Positions 18,837 to 27,723 of a DNA stretch of 64,000 nucleotides are shown piece by piece. Source of the stretch: Luteimonas kalidii (GTDB taxonomy: Bacteria; Pseudomonadota; Gammaproteobacteria; Xanthomonadales; Xanthomonadaceae); contig NZ_JARXRO010000011.1 of NCBI RefSeq assembly GCF_029887935.1, positions 185,402 to 249,401 of the forward strand, written 5' to 3'. Position numbers and translations under genes: made by a program. Below the pieces are notes generated by a model. The model had not been told where the DNA came from, searched no databases, and worked only from the letters and a program-made list of their open reading frames with translations. The stretch's first letter is position 1; each line of letters begins with the position of its first letter.

Positions 18837-19790
18837 TCAGAGCATGTCGGGCGGGGGCATGTCGGCGACCGCCGCGGGCGCATCGGGCACGCCGCCGAGC
18901 AGCCCGGCCGGCAGGGCGCGGAAGGTCTCGGCCAGTTGCGTGAGGAAGCCCGACATCGCCGAACTGCGCCGCCAGAACATCGCGATCTCGCGGCTGGGCC
19001 GCGAATCGCTGAAGGCGAGCAGGCGGATGCTCGGCGGATGCGCGACCGGCGGTTGCACCGCGAGCGCGGGCAACAGGGTGATGCCGACGTTGGCGGCCAC
19101 CATCTGCCGCAGCGTTTCCAGGCTGGTGGCGCGGAATTCGGAGGTTTCGTGCGCGCCCGCGAGCTGGCACACGTCGAGCGTCTGCCGCCGCAGGCAATGC
19201 CCGTCCTCGAGCAGCAGCAGGTGCTCGTTGGCCAGTTCCTCCACGCCGAGCGCGCGGCGGCCGGCCAGCCGGTGGCGTTCCGGCACCGCGAGCAGGAACG
19301 GTTCCTCGAACAGGTATTCGTGGTGCAGCTGTTCGTCGTGCACCGGAAGGGCCAGGATCGCCGCGTCCAGGCGTCCGTCGCGCAGGCGCGCGAGCAGTTC
19401 GTCGCTTTTCTCCTCCACCAGCAGCAGCTGCAGGTCGGGGAAGCGTTCGCGGATGGCCGGGATCACGTGGGGCAGCAGGTACGGCCCCAGGGTGGGGAAG
19501 ATGCCGAGCCGCACGGTGCCGGCTTCCGGCCGCTGGCTGCGGCGCGCGGCTTCCTTCATCTGCTCCACTTCCGCCACCACGCGCCGCGCCCGCTCGACGA
19601 TCTCCACGCCGATCGGCGTCAGCATCACCTTGCGCGGCGCGCGTTCCACCAGGGCCACGCCAAGCTCGTCCTCGAGCTTGCGCAGCTGGGTGGACAGCGT
19701 GGGCTGGCTGACGAAGCTCGCCGCCGCCGCGCGTCCGAAGTGCCGATGGTCCGCGACCGCGATCAGGTACCGGAGGTCGCGGAGATTCAT
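18837..19790 (-). CDS. oxyR: Hydrogen-peroxide-sensing LysR regulator OxyR
   Basis: LysR-family activator of peroxide defence genes. The 317-residue product has an N-terminal winged helix-turn-helix (about 1-60) and a LysR substrate-like domain. The redox switch cysteines fall at 199 and 208 (DGHCLRRQTLDVC), the same positions as in E. coli OxyR. It lies four bases downstream of ahpF on the same strand, the Xanthomonas order ahpC-ahpF-oxyR. An exact ATAG-n7-CTAT site upstream of ahpC indicates autogenous control of the cluster. Confidence 0.96.
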   Translation of the reverse strand: MNLRDLRYLIAVADHRHFGRAAAASFVSQPTLSTQLRKLEDELGVALVERAPRKVMLTPIGVEIVERARRVVAEVEQMKEAARRSQRPEAGTVRLGIFPTLGPYLLPHVIPAIRERFPDLQLLLVEEKSDELLARLRDGRLDAAILALPVHDEQLHHEYLFEEPFLLAVPERHRLAGRRALGVEELANEHLLLLEDGHCLRRQTLDVCQLAGAHETSEFRATSLETLRQMVAANVGITLLPALAVQPPVAHPPSIRLLAFSDSRPSREIAMFWRRSSAMSGFLTQLAETFRALPAGLLGGVPDAPAAVADMPPPDML

Positions 19791-19794
19791 GGCA

Positions 19795-21384
19795 TCAGGC
19801 CGCGTGGGCCTCGAGCGCCGGGGCCGGGGCGGACGCGCGGATCAGGTGGTCGAATGCGGCCAGCGCCGCCTTGGAGCCCTCGCCCATCGCGATCACGATC
19901 TGCTTGTACGGCACCGTGGTGCAGTCGCCGGCCGCGAACACGCCCGGCACGCTGGTCTGGCCGCGGTCGTCGACCACGATCTCGCCGCGCGGTGACAGCG
20001 CCACCGTCCCCTCGAGCCACTCCGTATTGGGCAGCAGTCCGATCTGCACGAACACCCCCTCCAGCGCCAGCCGGTGCGCATCGCCGCCGACGCGGTCGCG
20101 GTACACCAGGCCGGTGACCTTGCCGCCGTCGCCCAGCACCTCGGTGGTCTGCGCGCTGGTGATGATGCGCACGTTCTCCAGGCTGCGCAGCTTGCGCTGC
20201 AGCACTTCGTCCGCGCGCAGGCGGGCGTCGAACTCGATCAGGGTGACGTGGGCGACGATGCCGGCCAGGTCGATCGCGGCCTCCACGCCGGAGTTGCCGC
20301 CGCCGACCACAGCCACCCGCTTGCCCTTGAACAGCGGGCCGTCGCAGTGCGGGCAATAGGCCACGCCCCGGTTGCGGTACTGGTCCTCGCCGGGCACGCC
20401 CATCTGCCGCCAGCGCGCGCCGGTGGACAGCACCACGGCCTTCGACTTCAGGCTGGCGCCGTTCTCGAGCTTCACCTCGACCAGGCCGTCGGCGTCGGCC
20501 GGCACCAGCGCGGTGGCGCGCTGCAGGTTCATCACGTCCACGTCGTAGTCGTGCACGTGCTGCTCCAGCTGGGCGGCAAGCCTGGGGCCTTCCGTATGCG
20601 GGACGGAGATGAAGTTCTCGATCGCCATCGTGTCCAGCACCTGGCCGCCGAAGCGCTCGGCCGCCACGCCGGTGCGGATGCCCTTGCGCGCGGCGTAGAT
20701 CGCCGCCGCCGCGCCCGCCGGGCCGCCGCCCACCACCAGCACGTCGAACGGGTCCTTGCGCGCGATCGCCTCGGCCTCGCGACTCGCGGCGCCGGTGTCG
20801 AGCCGGGCGACGATCTGCTCCAGGCTCATGCGGCCCTGGTCGAACAGTTCGCCGTTGAGGAAGATCGATGGGACCGACATCACCTCGCGCTCGGACACTT
20901 CGTCCTGGAACAGCGCCCCGTCGATGGCCACGTGCGAGATGTTCGGGTTCAGCACTGCGGCCAGGTTGAGCGCCTGGACCACGTCGGGGCAGTTCTGGCA
21001 GCTGAGCGAGTAGTAGGTCTCGAAGCGGTACTCGCCCTCGAGCGCGCGCACCTGCTCCAGCAGCACGGGCGCGGCCTTGGACGGATGGCCGCCGACCTGC
21101 AGCAGCGCCAGCACCAGCGAGGTGAACTCGTGCCCCATGGGCAGGCCGGCGAAACGCAGGTGGATGTCGGGGCCGGGCGAGGTCAGCGCGAACGAGGGCG
21201 TACGTTCGCCGTCGTCGCGGCGCACCTCGACGGTCACCTTGTCGGACTGCTGGCGGATGTCCTCGAGCAGTTCGAGCAGTTCGCGCGACTTCGCGCCCTC
21301 GTCCACGGACGCGACGATCGCGACCGGACGCTGCAGACGTTCGAGATAGCCCTTGAGCTGGGCCTTGAGGTCGTGGTCGAGCAT
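19795..21384 (-). CDS. ahpF: Alkyl hydroperoxide reductase flavoprotein subunit AhpF
   Basis: NADH-dependent disulphide reductase that recycles AhpC. The 529-residue product has the N-terminal double-thioredoxin-fold domain with the CQNC pair at 129/132, an FAD-binding [15 protein letters not shown] motif, the thioredoxin-reductase active site AYCPHCDGP, a second Rossmann motif [15 protein letters not shown] for NADH, and a C-terminal [15 protein letters not shown] segment. Length matches family members. It is encoded 167 bases after ahpC and directly before oxyR. Confidence 0.97.
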   Translation of the reverse strand: MLDHDLKAQLKGYLERLQRPVAIVASVDEGAKSRELLELLEDIRQQSDKVTVEVRRDDGERTPSFALTSPGPDIHLRFAGLPMGHEFTSLVLALLQVGGHPSKAAPVLLEQVRALEGEYRFETYYSLSCQNCPDVVQALNLAAVLNPNISHVAIDGALFQDEVSEREVMSVPSIFLNGELFDQGRMSLEQIVARLDTGAASREAEAIARKDPFDVLVVGGGPAGAAAAIYAARKGIRTGVAAERFGGQVLDTMAIENFISVPHTEGPRLAAQLEQHVHDYDVDVMNLQRATALVPADADGLVEVKLENGASLKSKAVVLSTGARWRQMGVPGEDQYRNRGVAYCPHCDGPLFKGKRVAVVGGGNSGVEAAIDLAGIVAHVTLIEFDARLRADEVLQRKLRSLENVRIITSAQTTEVLGDGGKVTGLVYRDRVGGDAHRLALEGVFVQIGLLPNTEWLEGTVALSPRGEIVVDDRGQTSVPGVFAAGDCTTVPYKQIVIAMGEGSKAALAAFDHLIRASAPAPALEAHAA

Positions 21385-21551
21385 GGAGCGGCTCCTGGGG
21401 GAGGGGCGGCGGAAGCGGAACGGAGCCGACGCGGACCTTGGCTGGCCGGATGCGCCGGGGAGGGAGGGCGGCCCGGGTGGCGGGGGCCGCATCGACTCCG
21501 GTCCGCTCCCGCGCCGCACGTGGCGGCACGGGGGCGGGATGCAGTCATGGA

Positions 21552-22115
21552 TCAGATCTTGCCGACCAGGTCGAGCGACGGCTTCAGGGTCTTCTCGCCC
21601 TCCTGCCACTTGGCCGGGCAGACCTCGTTCGGGTGCGCGGCGACGTACTGCGCGGCCTTGAGCTTGCGCAGGGTCTCCTTGATGTCGCGGGCGATGGCGT
21701 TGTCGTGGATCTCGACGGTCTTGATCACGCCCTCGGGGTTGATCACGAAGGTGCCGCGCAGGGCCAGGCCCTCGGCATCGATGTGCACGCCGAACGCGCG
21801 GGTCAGCTGGTGGGTCGGATCCCCGACCAGCGGGAACTGGGCCTTGCCCACCGCCGCGGAGGTTTCGTGCCACACCTTGTGGGAGAAGTGGGTGTCGGTG
21901 GTGACGATGTAGACCTCGGCGCCCAGCTTCTGGAACTCGGCGTAGTGGTCGGCGGCGTCCTCGACCTCGGTCGGGCAGTTGAAGGTGAAGGCGGCCGGCA
22001 TGAACACCAGGACCGACCACTTGCCCTTGAGGCTGGCGTCGGAGACTTCGACGAACTCGCCGTTCTGGAACGCGGTGGCCTTGAAGGGCTGCACCTGGGT
22101 ATTGATGAGGGACAT
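21552..22115 (-). CDS. ahpC: Alkyl hydroperoxide reductase peroxiredoxin AhpC
   Basis: Typical 2-Cys peroxiredoxin reducing peroxides in the cytoplasm. The 187-residue product has the peroxidatic cysteine at 47 (FTFNCPTE) and the resolving cysteine at 166 (NEVCPAKW). Residues before the peroxidatic Cys read FMPAAFTFN rather than the common FYPADFTFV, a conservative variation. A ribosome site AAAGAGG lies six bases before the ATG. The promoter region upstream contains a perfect OxyR half-site 72-90 bases from the start, so peroxide induction is expected. Confidence 0.97.
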   Translation of the reverse strand: MSLINTQVQPFKATAFQNGEFVEVSDASLKGKWSVLVFMPAAFTFNCPTEVEDAADHYAEFQKLGAEVYIVTTDTHFSHKVWHETSAAVGKAQFPLVGDPTHQLTRAFGVHIDAEGLALRGTFVINPEGVIKTVEIHDNAIARDIKETLRKLKAAQYVAAHPNEVCPAKWQEGEKTLKPSLDLVGKI

Positions 22116-22186
22116 TGGGACCTCTTTCGGGGGTGGGTGGAAGGAAACCTGCTTCGATCTGGCGGCTGCCTGATCGACTGGGGAAA

Positions 22187-22205
22187 TGATAGAAGCCTTC
22201 TATCA
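22187..22205. promoter_or_regulatory. OxyR-type operator upstream of ahpC
   Basis: A perfect 9-base inverted repeat, TGATAGAAG-C-CTTCTATCA, which contains ATAG-n7-CTAT, the exact half of the OxyR consensus. The second ATAG-n7-CTAT expected one turn away is not recognisable. The site sits at the edge of an AT-rich patch (22,205-22,275), unusual for this DNA, between ahpC (minus) and the RNA candidate (plus), so OxyR could in principle act on either side. Confidence 0.75.
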
Positions 22206-22293
22206 ATATGTAAAATCAAAGAAAATTATCTTATAGATAGATACAAACAATCGATTTCGGGACAAGACAGCGATTTTCGATGCCCGGATGTGC

Positions 22294-22322
22294 TTGCAAA
22301 CATTTTTGCGCTGCAGCATAGT
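22294..22322 (+). promoter_or_regulatory. Sigma-70-like promoter of an intergenic RNA
   Basis: TTGCAA and CATAGT separated by 17 bases, each matching four of six consensus positions. Predicted transcription start is near 22,329. The direct repeat GCGCTGCAG occurs inside the spacer (22,308) and just after the start (22,331) and could be an operator. No coding gene begins nearby; the next element is a structured region ending in a strong terminator. Confidence 0.45.
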
Positions 22323-22328
22323 CGACCC

Positions 22329-22493
22329 ATGCGCTGCAGTCCGGTGCGACGGTCGCAAGGCCGCGGAGCCGGGGCAGCGCAGGGTTTCGGACAGTGCGCC
22401 TGGCGCGGTGTCCAGCCGAGTTCCGTATCCGTTTCCTCCCTCCCACACGTGGTACGGAATCTTTGAAGGCGGCTTCGGCCGCCTTCATTTTGT
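22329..22493 (+). ncRNA. Candidate structured small RNA or prmC leader between ahpC and prmC
   Basis: No plausible reading frame fills this stretch, but it folds well by eye. Stem 1 pairs GCGCTGC (22,331-22,337) with GCAGCGC (22,374-22,380) around an inner TGCGA/TCGCA hairpin. Stem 2 pairs GGACA (22,389) with TGTCC (22,409) around GCGC/GCGC. Stem 3 pairs TTCCGTA (22,421) with TACGGAA (22,453) and exposes a C-rich loop (CCTCCCTCCC). A terminator closes the unit. The predicted product is about 165 nt. It may be a trans-acting sRNA or an attenuating leader of prmC; no known RNA family was recognised. Confidence 0.5.
22465..22493 (+). terminator. Rho-independent terminator with TTCG tetraloop
   Basis: GAAGGCGGC-TTCG-GCCGCCTTC followed by ATTTTGT: nine perfect pairs, the stable C(UUCG)G loop and a T-tract on the plus strand. 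The upstream gene ahpC is on the opposite strand, so the terminated transcript must start within the 260 bases to the left. Confidence 0.85.
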
Positions 22494-22585
22494 CTGGGGT
22501 CGGCAATGCGATGGGGCTCACCCTTGCCGGGCCGCGGATAGGTCGCGGGAGGACAAGCACCGCTGGCCCGCCCTACGATGCTCCG

Positions 22586-23425
22586 ATGCCGACATCCGAA
22601 CCGATCACCGCCCGCCGACTGCTGGCCGACGCGCGCGCCCGGATCGACCTGGCCGATGCGCAGGCGCTGCTGGCCCATGCGCTCGGACGCGACCGCAGCT
22701 GGCTGTTCGCCCATGCCGACGACCCGCTCCAGGAGTGCGATCGCGATCGCTTCCTGTCGCTGGTCGCGCGTCGCGAAGCCGGAGAGCCCGTGGCCTACCT
22801 GTGCGGCCGTCGCGGCTTCTGGACGCTCGATCTCGCCGTCACGCCGGACACCCTGATCCCCCGACCCGAGACCGAGCTGCTGGTGGAACTCGCGCTGGCC
22901 CGCCTGCCGGCCGTCCGGGCATTGCGCGTGGCCGACCTCGGCACCGGCAGCGGGGCGATCGCGCTGGCGCTGGCGCAGGAACGCCCCCAGGCCCGGGTGG
23001 ACGCGGTGGATGCCAGCCCCGGCGCACTCGAGGTCGCGCGGCGCAATGCCAGCGAGGCGGGACTGGAGAACGTCGCGTTCCACCTCGGCGACTGGTTCGC
23101 CGCATTGCCGGACCTGCGCTTCGATCTGGTGGCGAGCAACCCGCCTTACATCGCCGAAGGCGATCCGCACCTGGCCCGCGGCGATCTGCGCCACGAGCCG
23201 GCGATGGCGCTGTCCTCCGGCCGCGACGGGCTCGACGCGATCCGTGCGATCGTCCGCGATGCGCCGGCGCACCTGCAACCGGGCGGCTGGCTGCTGCTCG
23301 AACACGGCCACGACCAGGGCGAGCCGGTCGGCGCGCTGCTGCGCGAGGCGGGCCTGGTCGACGTCGCCACCCACCGCGACCTCGAGGGGCGCGACCGTGT
23401 CGGCCTCGGGCGGCTGCCTGCCTGA
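22586..23425 (+). CDS. prmC: Peptide chain release factor N5-glutamine methyltransferase PrmC
   Basis: Methylates the glutamine of the GGQ loop in release factors RF1 and RF2. The 279-residue product has an N-terminal helical domain, the SAM motif [15 protein letters not shown] and the NPPY catalytic motif at 185-188, typical of amide-nitrogen methyltransferases. A TACGAT hexamer just upstream could be a -10 element. Unlike the common hemA-prfA-prmC order, prmC here lies 29 kb from prfA, next to the oxidative-stress cluster. Confidence 0.94.
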   Translation: MPTSEPITARRLLADARARIDLADAQALLAHALGRDRSWLFAHADDPLQECDRDRFLSLVARREAGEPVAYLCGRRGFWTLDLAVTPDTLIPRPETELLVELALARLPAVRALRVADLGTGSGAIALALAQERPQARVDAVDASPGALEVARRNASEAGLENVAFHLGDWFAALPDLRFDLVASNPPYIAEGDPHLARGDLRHEPAMALSSGRDGLDAIRAIVRDAPAHLQPGGWLLLEHGHDQGEPVGALLREAGLVDVATHRDLEGRDRVGLGRLPA

Positions 23426-23479
23426 GGCCGCGCGACGCAGTCGTTAGACTGTCGCGACATCCATTGCAGGGGGCGAGCC

Positions 23480-24421
23480 ATGCGCACGCTGTATCCACAG
23501 ATCGAGCCGTACGACAGCGGCACGCTGCAGGTCGACGATCGCCACGCGCTGTATTACGAGCAGTGCGGCAACCCGAAGGGCAAGCCGGTGGTGCTGCTGC
23601 ACGGCGGGCCCGGCGGCGGCTGCAACGCCAGGATGCGTCGTTTCCACGATCCGGCGAAGTACCGCATCGTCCTGTTCGACCAGCGCGGCGCCGGCCGCTC
23701 CACGCCGCACGCCGACCTGGTCGACAACACCACCTGGCATCTGGTGGCCGACATTGAGCTGCTGCGCGAACACCTGGGCATCGACCGCTGGCAGGTGTTC
23801 GGCGGGTCCTGGGGCTCGACCCTGGCGCTGGCCTACGCGCAGTCGCATCCGCTGCGCGTGACCGCGCTGGTGCTGCGCGGCATCTTCATGCTGCGCCAGT
23901 GGGAACTGCGCTGGTTCTACCAGGAAGGTGCCTCGCGCCTGTTCCCGGACGCGTGGGAGCACTACATCGCCGCGATCCCGGAGGACGAGCGCGGCGACCT
24001 GGTGGCCGCGTTCCACCGCCGGCTGATTTCCGACGACGAAGCCACGCGCCTGGCCGCGGCCCGGGCATGGAGCGTGTGGGAGGGCGCGACCTCGTTTCTG
24101 CACGTCGATCCCGACTTCGTCAGCGGTCACGAGGACGCGCGCTTCGCGCTGGCCTTCGCCCGGATCGAGAACCACTACTTCGTCAACAAGGGCTTCTTCG
24201 AGGTCGACGACCAGCTGCTGCGCGACGCCTATCGCATCGCCGGCATCCCCGGGGTGATCGTTCACGGGCGCTACGACGTGGTCTGCCCGGTACAGAACGC
24301 CTGGGACCTGCACCAGGTGTGGCCGAAGGCGGAATTGGTGATCACGCCGGCATCGGGGCACTCGGCGTTCGAACCGGAGAACGTCGACGCGCTGGTGCGC
24401 GCGACAGACGGCTTCGCCTGA
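23480..24421 (+). CDS. pip: Proline iminopeptidase
   Basis: Alpha/beta-hydrolase releasing N-terminal proline from peptides. The 313-residue product shows the oxyanion HGGPGGG motif (41-47), the DQRGAGRS signature, the nucleophile elbow GGSWGS (Ser110), the acid in GRYDVVCP and the histidine in SGHSAFE. Length and motifs match family S33 prolyl aminopeptidases; there is no signal peptide, so it is cytoplasmic. It follows prmC after 54 bases and converges with the transglutaminase gene. Confidence 0.95.
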   Translation: MRTLYPQIEPYDSGTLQVDDRHALYYEQCGNPKGKPVVLLHGGPGGGCNARMRRFHDPAKYRIVLFDQRGAGRSTPHADLVDNTTWHLVADIELLREHLGIDRWQVFGGSWGSTLALAYAQSHPLRVTALVLRGIFMLRQWELRWFYQEGASRLFPDAWEHYIAAIPEDERGDLVAAFHRRLISDDEATRLAAARAWSVWEGATSFLHVDPDFVSGHEDARFALAFARIENHYFVNKGFFEVDDQLLRDAYRIAGIPGVIVHGRYDVVCPVQNAWDLHQVWPKAELVITPASGHSAFEPENVDALVRATDGFA

Positions 24422-24436
24422 GGCGCGACGCGCGCC

Positions 24437-25297
24437 TCAGATCGCCAGTGCGAGCGGCGGTGGCGAGGCCGGCCGCGGCGACAGGCTCGGGTCGTCGGTC
24501 TCGTCGGTCCAGACGTCGAAGCCGAGCAGCTGGTTGGCACCGAAGGTATTGCTGATCGCCACGTCCGAGGCGTCGCGGCCGCGCGCGATCAGCACCCGGC
24601 CGATGCGCGGGGTGTTGTGGCGCGCATCGAAGGTGTACCAGCGTCCGCCGAGGTAGGCCTCGAACCAGGCCGAGAAATCCATCGGCGCGTCCACCGGCGG
24701 GATGCCGATGTCGCCCAGGTAGCCGGTGCAGTAGCGCGCCGGGATGTTCATGCAGCGGCACAGCGCGACCGCCGAGTGGGCGAAGTCGCGGCACACGCCG
24801 CGTCCCGCTTCCAGCGCCTGGGAAGCGGTGCGGGTGGCATCGGCGTGCGGGTAGCCGAATTCGATCCGCCGGTGCACGTAGTCGCAGATCGCCTGCACCC
24901 GGGCCCATCCCGGCGGCGTCGATCCGAACAGGTCCCAGGCCATCTGCGAGAGCCGGTCGGTCTCGCAGTAGCGGCTGCCGAGCAGGAACAGCAGCACCTC
25001 GTCCGGCAGGTGCTCGACCGGCACCTCTCGCGCATCCGGCACCACGGCGTCGGGCAGGCCGATGTCGCGCACCACCGCGTCGGCGCGCACGGTGAGCGTA
25101 CCCGCCGGTGCGACCAGCCGTGCGCAGGTGTTGCCGTACGCGTCGCGGTAGCGGTGCATCGGCACGTCGGGCGTGGCGCGCGACGGCGCGGCGACGACGA
25201 TGTCGCTGCGACGCGAGTCGTGGAGGTCGAGCGTGAGCACCATCGGCGTCGGTTGCGGCAGGCCGAAGGTGATCGCATGGCCCAGGCGGATCAGCAT
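24437..25297 (-). CDS. Transglutaminase-like cysteine protease family protein
   Basis: A 286-residue transglutaminase-like protein, probably cytoplasmic. The N-terminal beta region (1-100) matches the usual transglutaminase N domain; the core holds the nucleophile in GRGVCRDFAH (Cys169) and a later DARHNTPRIGRV segment (His227). At the position where the family histidine often occurs (DFHAWFEA), this protein reads DFSAWFEA, so the catalytic histidine may be different or absent. The likely activity is peptide hydrolysis rather than cross-linking. The gene ends 15 bases from pip. Confidence 0.85.
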   Translation of the reverse strand: MLIRLGHAITFGLPQPTPMVLTLDLHDSRRSDIVVAAPSRATPDVPMHRYRDAYGNTCARLVAPAGTLTVRADAVVRDIGLPDAVVPDAREVPVEHLPDEVLLFLLGSRYCETDRLSQMAWDLFGSTPPGWARVQAICDYVHRRIEFGYPHADATRTASQALEAGRGVCRDFAHSAVALCRCMNIPARYCTGYLGDIGIPPVDAPMDFSAWFEAYLGGRWYTFDARHNTPRIGRVLIARGRDASDVAISNTFGANQLLGFDVWTDETDDPSLSPRPASPPPLALAI

Positions 25298-25342
25298 GGC
25301 CGGAAAGTCCTGACGCGGCGGGACAGACTAACGGCAACGCGT

Positions 25343-26134
25343 TCAAGGGGCCGTGACGAACTCCGGCTGCAGATGCGCGAACAGGCGCGCCAGGCGGTCG
25401 GCCCAGGCGGCCTGGCCTGCCGCTTCGGCGATCAGGTCCTGGCGGATTTCCAGTTCGACGTGCGCCAGGCCGCGGCGCTCGCCGTGCACGGGGATCGCAT
25501 AGTCGGTGGCGTCGCTCACCGAATACGGCTCGTTGTCACCCACCACCAGGTCGCCTTCGGCCCGAAGCGCCGCCAGCAGCGCATGCGCCAGGCGCGTGTC
25601 GCGCTGGTACAGCACCCCGGCATGCCACGGCCGGGCAGTCCCATCCATCGCCGGGGTGAAGCTGTGCATCGCCACCAGGATCGTGGGCCGGGACTGCGCC
25701 GCGCGCCGGTCCAGTTCGTCCGTGATGCGTGCGTGGTAGGGCGCGAAGATCGCATCTACCCGTTGCGCGCGCTGGCCGGCATCGAGCGTCTGGTTGCCAG
25801 GGACGACGGTGCCGTCGCTCACCGCGGCGATCGACCCGGGCGCCTCGAGCGGCCGGTTGCAGTCGATCACCAGCCGCGAGTAGGTCTGGAGGATGGCGCA
25901 CGCGTCGAGCCGCTCCGCCAGCCGCGACGTGACCCCGGCGATGCCGATATCCCAGCCGATGTGGCGGTCGAGTTCGGCCTGCGGCAGGCCCAGGCGTGCC
26001 AGCGCCGCGGGCACGGCCTGGCCGGCGTGGTCGGCGACCAGCAGCCACGGCGAGCGGCCGTCGGGGTGCAGCACGGTGAACGCGGGCGGATCGTCGGGCG
26101 AGAGCAGGGAGGCGGTCGCGGTCGGCCTGCTCAT
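25343..26134 (-). CDS. N-formylglutamate amidohydrolase family protein
   Basis: A 263-residue member of the N-formylglutamate amidohydrolase (HutG-like) family. Recognisable segments are LLVADHAGQAVPA, HIGWDIGIAGVTSRLAERLDA, YSRLVIDCNRP and AMHSFTP, carrying the family metal ligands. The family hydrolyses N-formylglutamate in histidine breakdown, but no hut genes are nearby, so the substrate is unproven. The ATG overlaps the Nudix gene stop (ATGA), so the two form an operon. Confidence 0.88.
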   Translation of the reverse strand: MSRPTATASLLSPDDPPAFTVLHPDGRSPWLLVADHAGQAVPAALARLGLPQAELDRHIGWDIGIAGVTSRLAERLDACAILQTYSRLVIDCNRPLEAPGSIAAVSDGTVVPGNQTLDAGQRAQRVDAIFAPYHARITDELDRRAAQSRPTILVAMHSFTPAMDGTARPWHAGVLYQRDTRLAHALLAALRAEGDLVVGDNEPYSVSDATDYAIPVHGERRGLAHVELEIRQDLIAEAAGQAAWADRLARLFAHLQPEFVTAP

Positions 26135-26685
26135 GCGCGCGGGGAGCCGTCGGGTTCGTGGTCGATCATCCACAGGCCGGCCCAGAGCTTGAGGTCGAGC
26201 TCGTAGCCCTCGCGGTACTTCTGCATCAGCCATGCCGGCGCCTGCGCGCGCGGGACGGCATGGACGACGATGTCCTCGTCGCCGACCCCGCCACCTTCGC
26301 CGACGCGCTCCAGTTCGAGTGCGCGGGCGAAGGCGATGCGTTCGTTGCTCATGCCCGACGAGGTCGGCCCGACCAGCAGCACGTCCACGCGCCCGGCCGC
26401 CCAGCCGGTCTCCTCGATCAGTTCGCGCCGTGCCGCGGCTTCGAGCGTGTCGCTGCTGTCGTCGTCGCCGACCAGCCCGGCCGGCATCTCGATCGTGCGC
26501 GCGCCCAGCGGCACCCGGTACTGGTCGACGAACAGCACCTCGTCGTCCGGCGTCACCGCGATCACCAGCACCGCCAGTCCGTCGCGGCCATGGGTGCGCT
26601 CGCACGATTCCCACCGGCCGCGCCTGACCAGCCGCAGCCATTCGCCTTCGTACAGCAGTTCCGCGTCTTCGGGGGGCGTGTTCAT
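26131..26685 (-). CDS. Nudix hydrolase, ADP-ribose/ADP-sugar pyrophosphatase type
   Basis: A 184-residue Nudix protein. The box reads MPAGLVGDDDSSDTLEAAAR then RELIEETGW; the first acidic position is Asp instead of the usual Glu, with the REL..EE.G core intact. The upstream EVLFVDQYRVPLGARTIEMP is typical of ADP-ribose pyrophosphatases and NudE. It should cleave a nucleoside-diphosphate-linked metabolite into AMP and a phosphate sugar. It is coupled to the formylglutamate amidohydrolase. Confidence 0.9.
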   Translation of the reverse strand: MNTPPEDAELLYEGEWLRLVRRGRWESCERTHGRDGLAVLVIAVTPDDEVLFVDQYRVPLGARTIEMPAGLVGDDDSSDTLEAAARRELIEETGWAAGRVDVLLVGPTSSGMSNERIAFARALELERVGEGGGVGDEDIVVHAVPRAQAPAWLMQKYREGYELDLKLWAGLWMIDHEPDGSPRA

Positions 26686-26793
26686 GCGCGGATGGTAACC
26701 CCGGGACGCGACCCGGACAGCGACATCCGGTGCGCATGGTTCGCCATCGCCATGCACCGCGGCGGTCGCGGCATCGACTACGACGCGGCGCGG

Positions 26794-27723
26794 CTACGTC
26801 GGCGGGGCGTATTCCAGTCCGGCCGCGGCATACATCCGGCGCCGGGTCAGCGGGCCGAAGCGCAACTGTTCGCACAGGCCCGCCAGCGCCGCGGCGTCCA
26901 CGATGCCGCGGGCGAACGACGGTGCCGCCGGACCGAGCGGTGCGTCGCAACAGATGGTGGTCAGCTGCCGGCACAGGAGCGCCTGCGCACGATGCAGCCG
27001 CAGGCGCGCCGCCGCCTGGGCCGCGCCGCGGAAACGCAGGAAGCCGACCTCGTCGACCCGGGCGAGCAGGGCATCCAGGCTGCCGAAGTGGGCCAGCAGC
27101 ACCGCCGCGGTCTTGGCGCCGATGCCGGGCACGCCGGGGATGTTGTCGATCGCGTCGCCGCACAGCGCGAGGTAGTCGGCGATCTGGTGCGCGTCCACGC
27201 CGTGCCGGGCGCGCACGCCGGCCGCGCCCCAACGCTGGCCGCGGGCGAAGTCCCACTGTTCGTCGTGGCCGTCGAGCAGCTGCGACAGGTCCTTGTCGGC
27301 CGAGACGATCACGCCACGGTGGCCATGCGTACGCGCCTGGTGCAGGGCGCTGCCGATCAGGTCGTCGGCCTCGTACTCGCCGTGCGCCAGCACGTTCAGC
27401 CCCAGCGCCGCCGCCAGCGCCCTGCAGTGCGCGAACTGGCGCCGCAGTTCCTCCGGCGCCGGCGGCCGGTTGGCCTTGTAGGCCGGGTACAGCGCGTTGC
27501 GGAAGCAGCTGTCCAGGGCCTCGTCGAACGCCACCACGATATGGCGCGGACGCTCGCGCTCGACCAGTTCGAGCAGGAAGCGCGCGAACCCGTGCACGGC
27601 GTTGGTCGGACGGCCGTCGGCGTCGCGGAATTCATCCGGCATCGAGTGCCAGGCGCGGAACACGTACAGGCTGGCGTCGACCAGGTACAGCGGCGCGATC
27701 GCGGCCCCCGGCACCGCGCTCAC
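26794..27723 (-). CDS. Stand-alone 5'-3' exonuclease / flap endonuclease domain protein
   Basis: A 309-residue protein matching the exonuclease domain of DNA polymerase I or ExoIX/Xni, without a polymerase. Acidic metal ligands occur in YLVDASLYVFRAW, AFDEALDSCFRNALYP, EADDLIG and SADKDLSQLL, and a helix-3-turn-helix DNA-binding motif in IDNIPGVPGIGAKTA. It has more acidic residues than E. coli Xni, so nuclease activity is likely. The start is a GTG overlapping the nitroreductase stop (GTGA); a second in-frame GTG lies three codons downstream. Confidence 0.9.
   Translation of the reverse strand: MSAVPGAAIAPLYLVDASLYVFRAWHSMPDEFRDADGRPTNAVHGFARFLLELVERERPRHIVVAFDEALDSCFRNALYPAYKANRPPAPEELRRQFAHCRALAAALGLNVLAHGEYEADDLIGSALHQARTHGHRGVIVSADKDLSQLLDGHDEQWDFARGQRWGAAGVRARHGVDAHQIADYLALCGDAIDNIPGVPGIGAKTAAVLLAHFGSLDALLARVDEVGFLRFRGAAQAAARLRLHRAQALLCRQLTTICCDAPLGPAAPSFARGIVDAAALAGLCEQLRFGPLTRRRMYAAAGLEYAPPT

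Noticed and set aside
21385..21551. Terminator between ahpC and ahpF
   Set aside because: Only a weak GCCGC/GCGGC stem without a T-tract is present; the two genes are probably at least partly cotranscribed.
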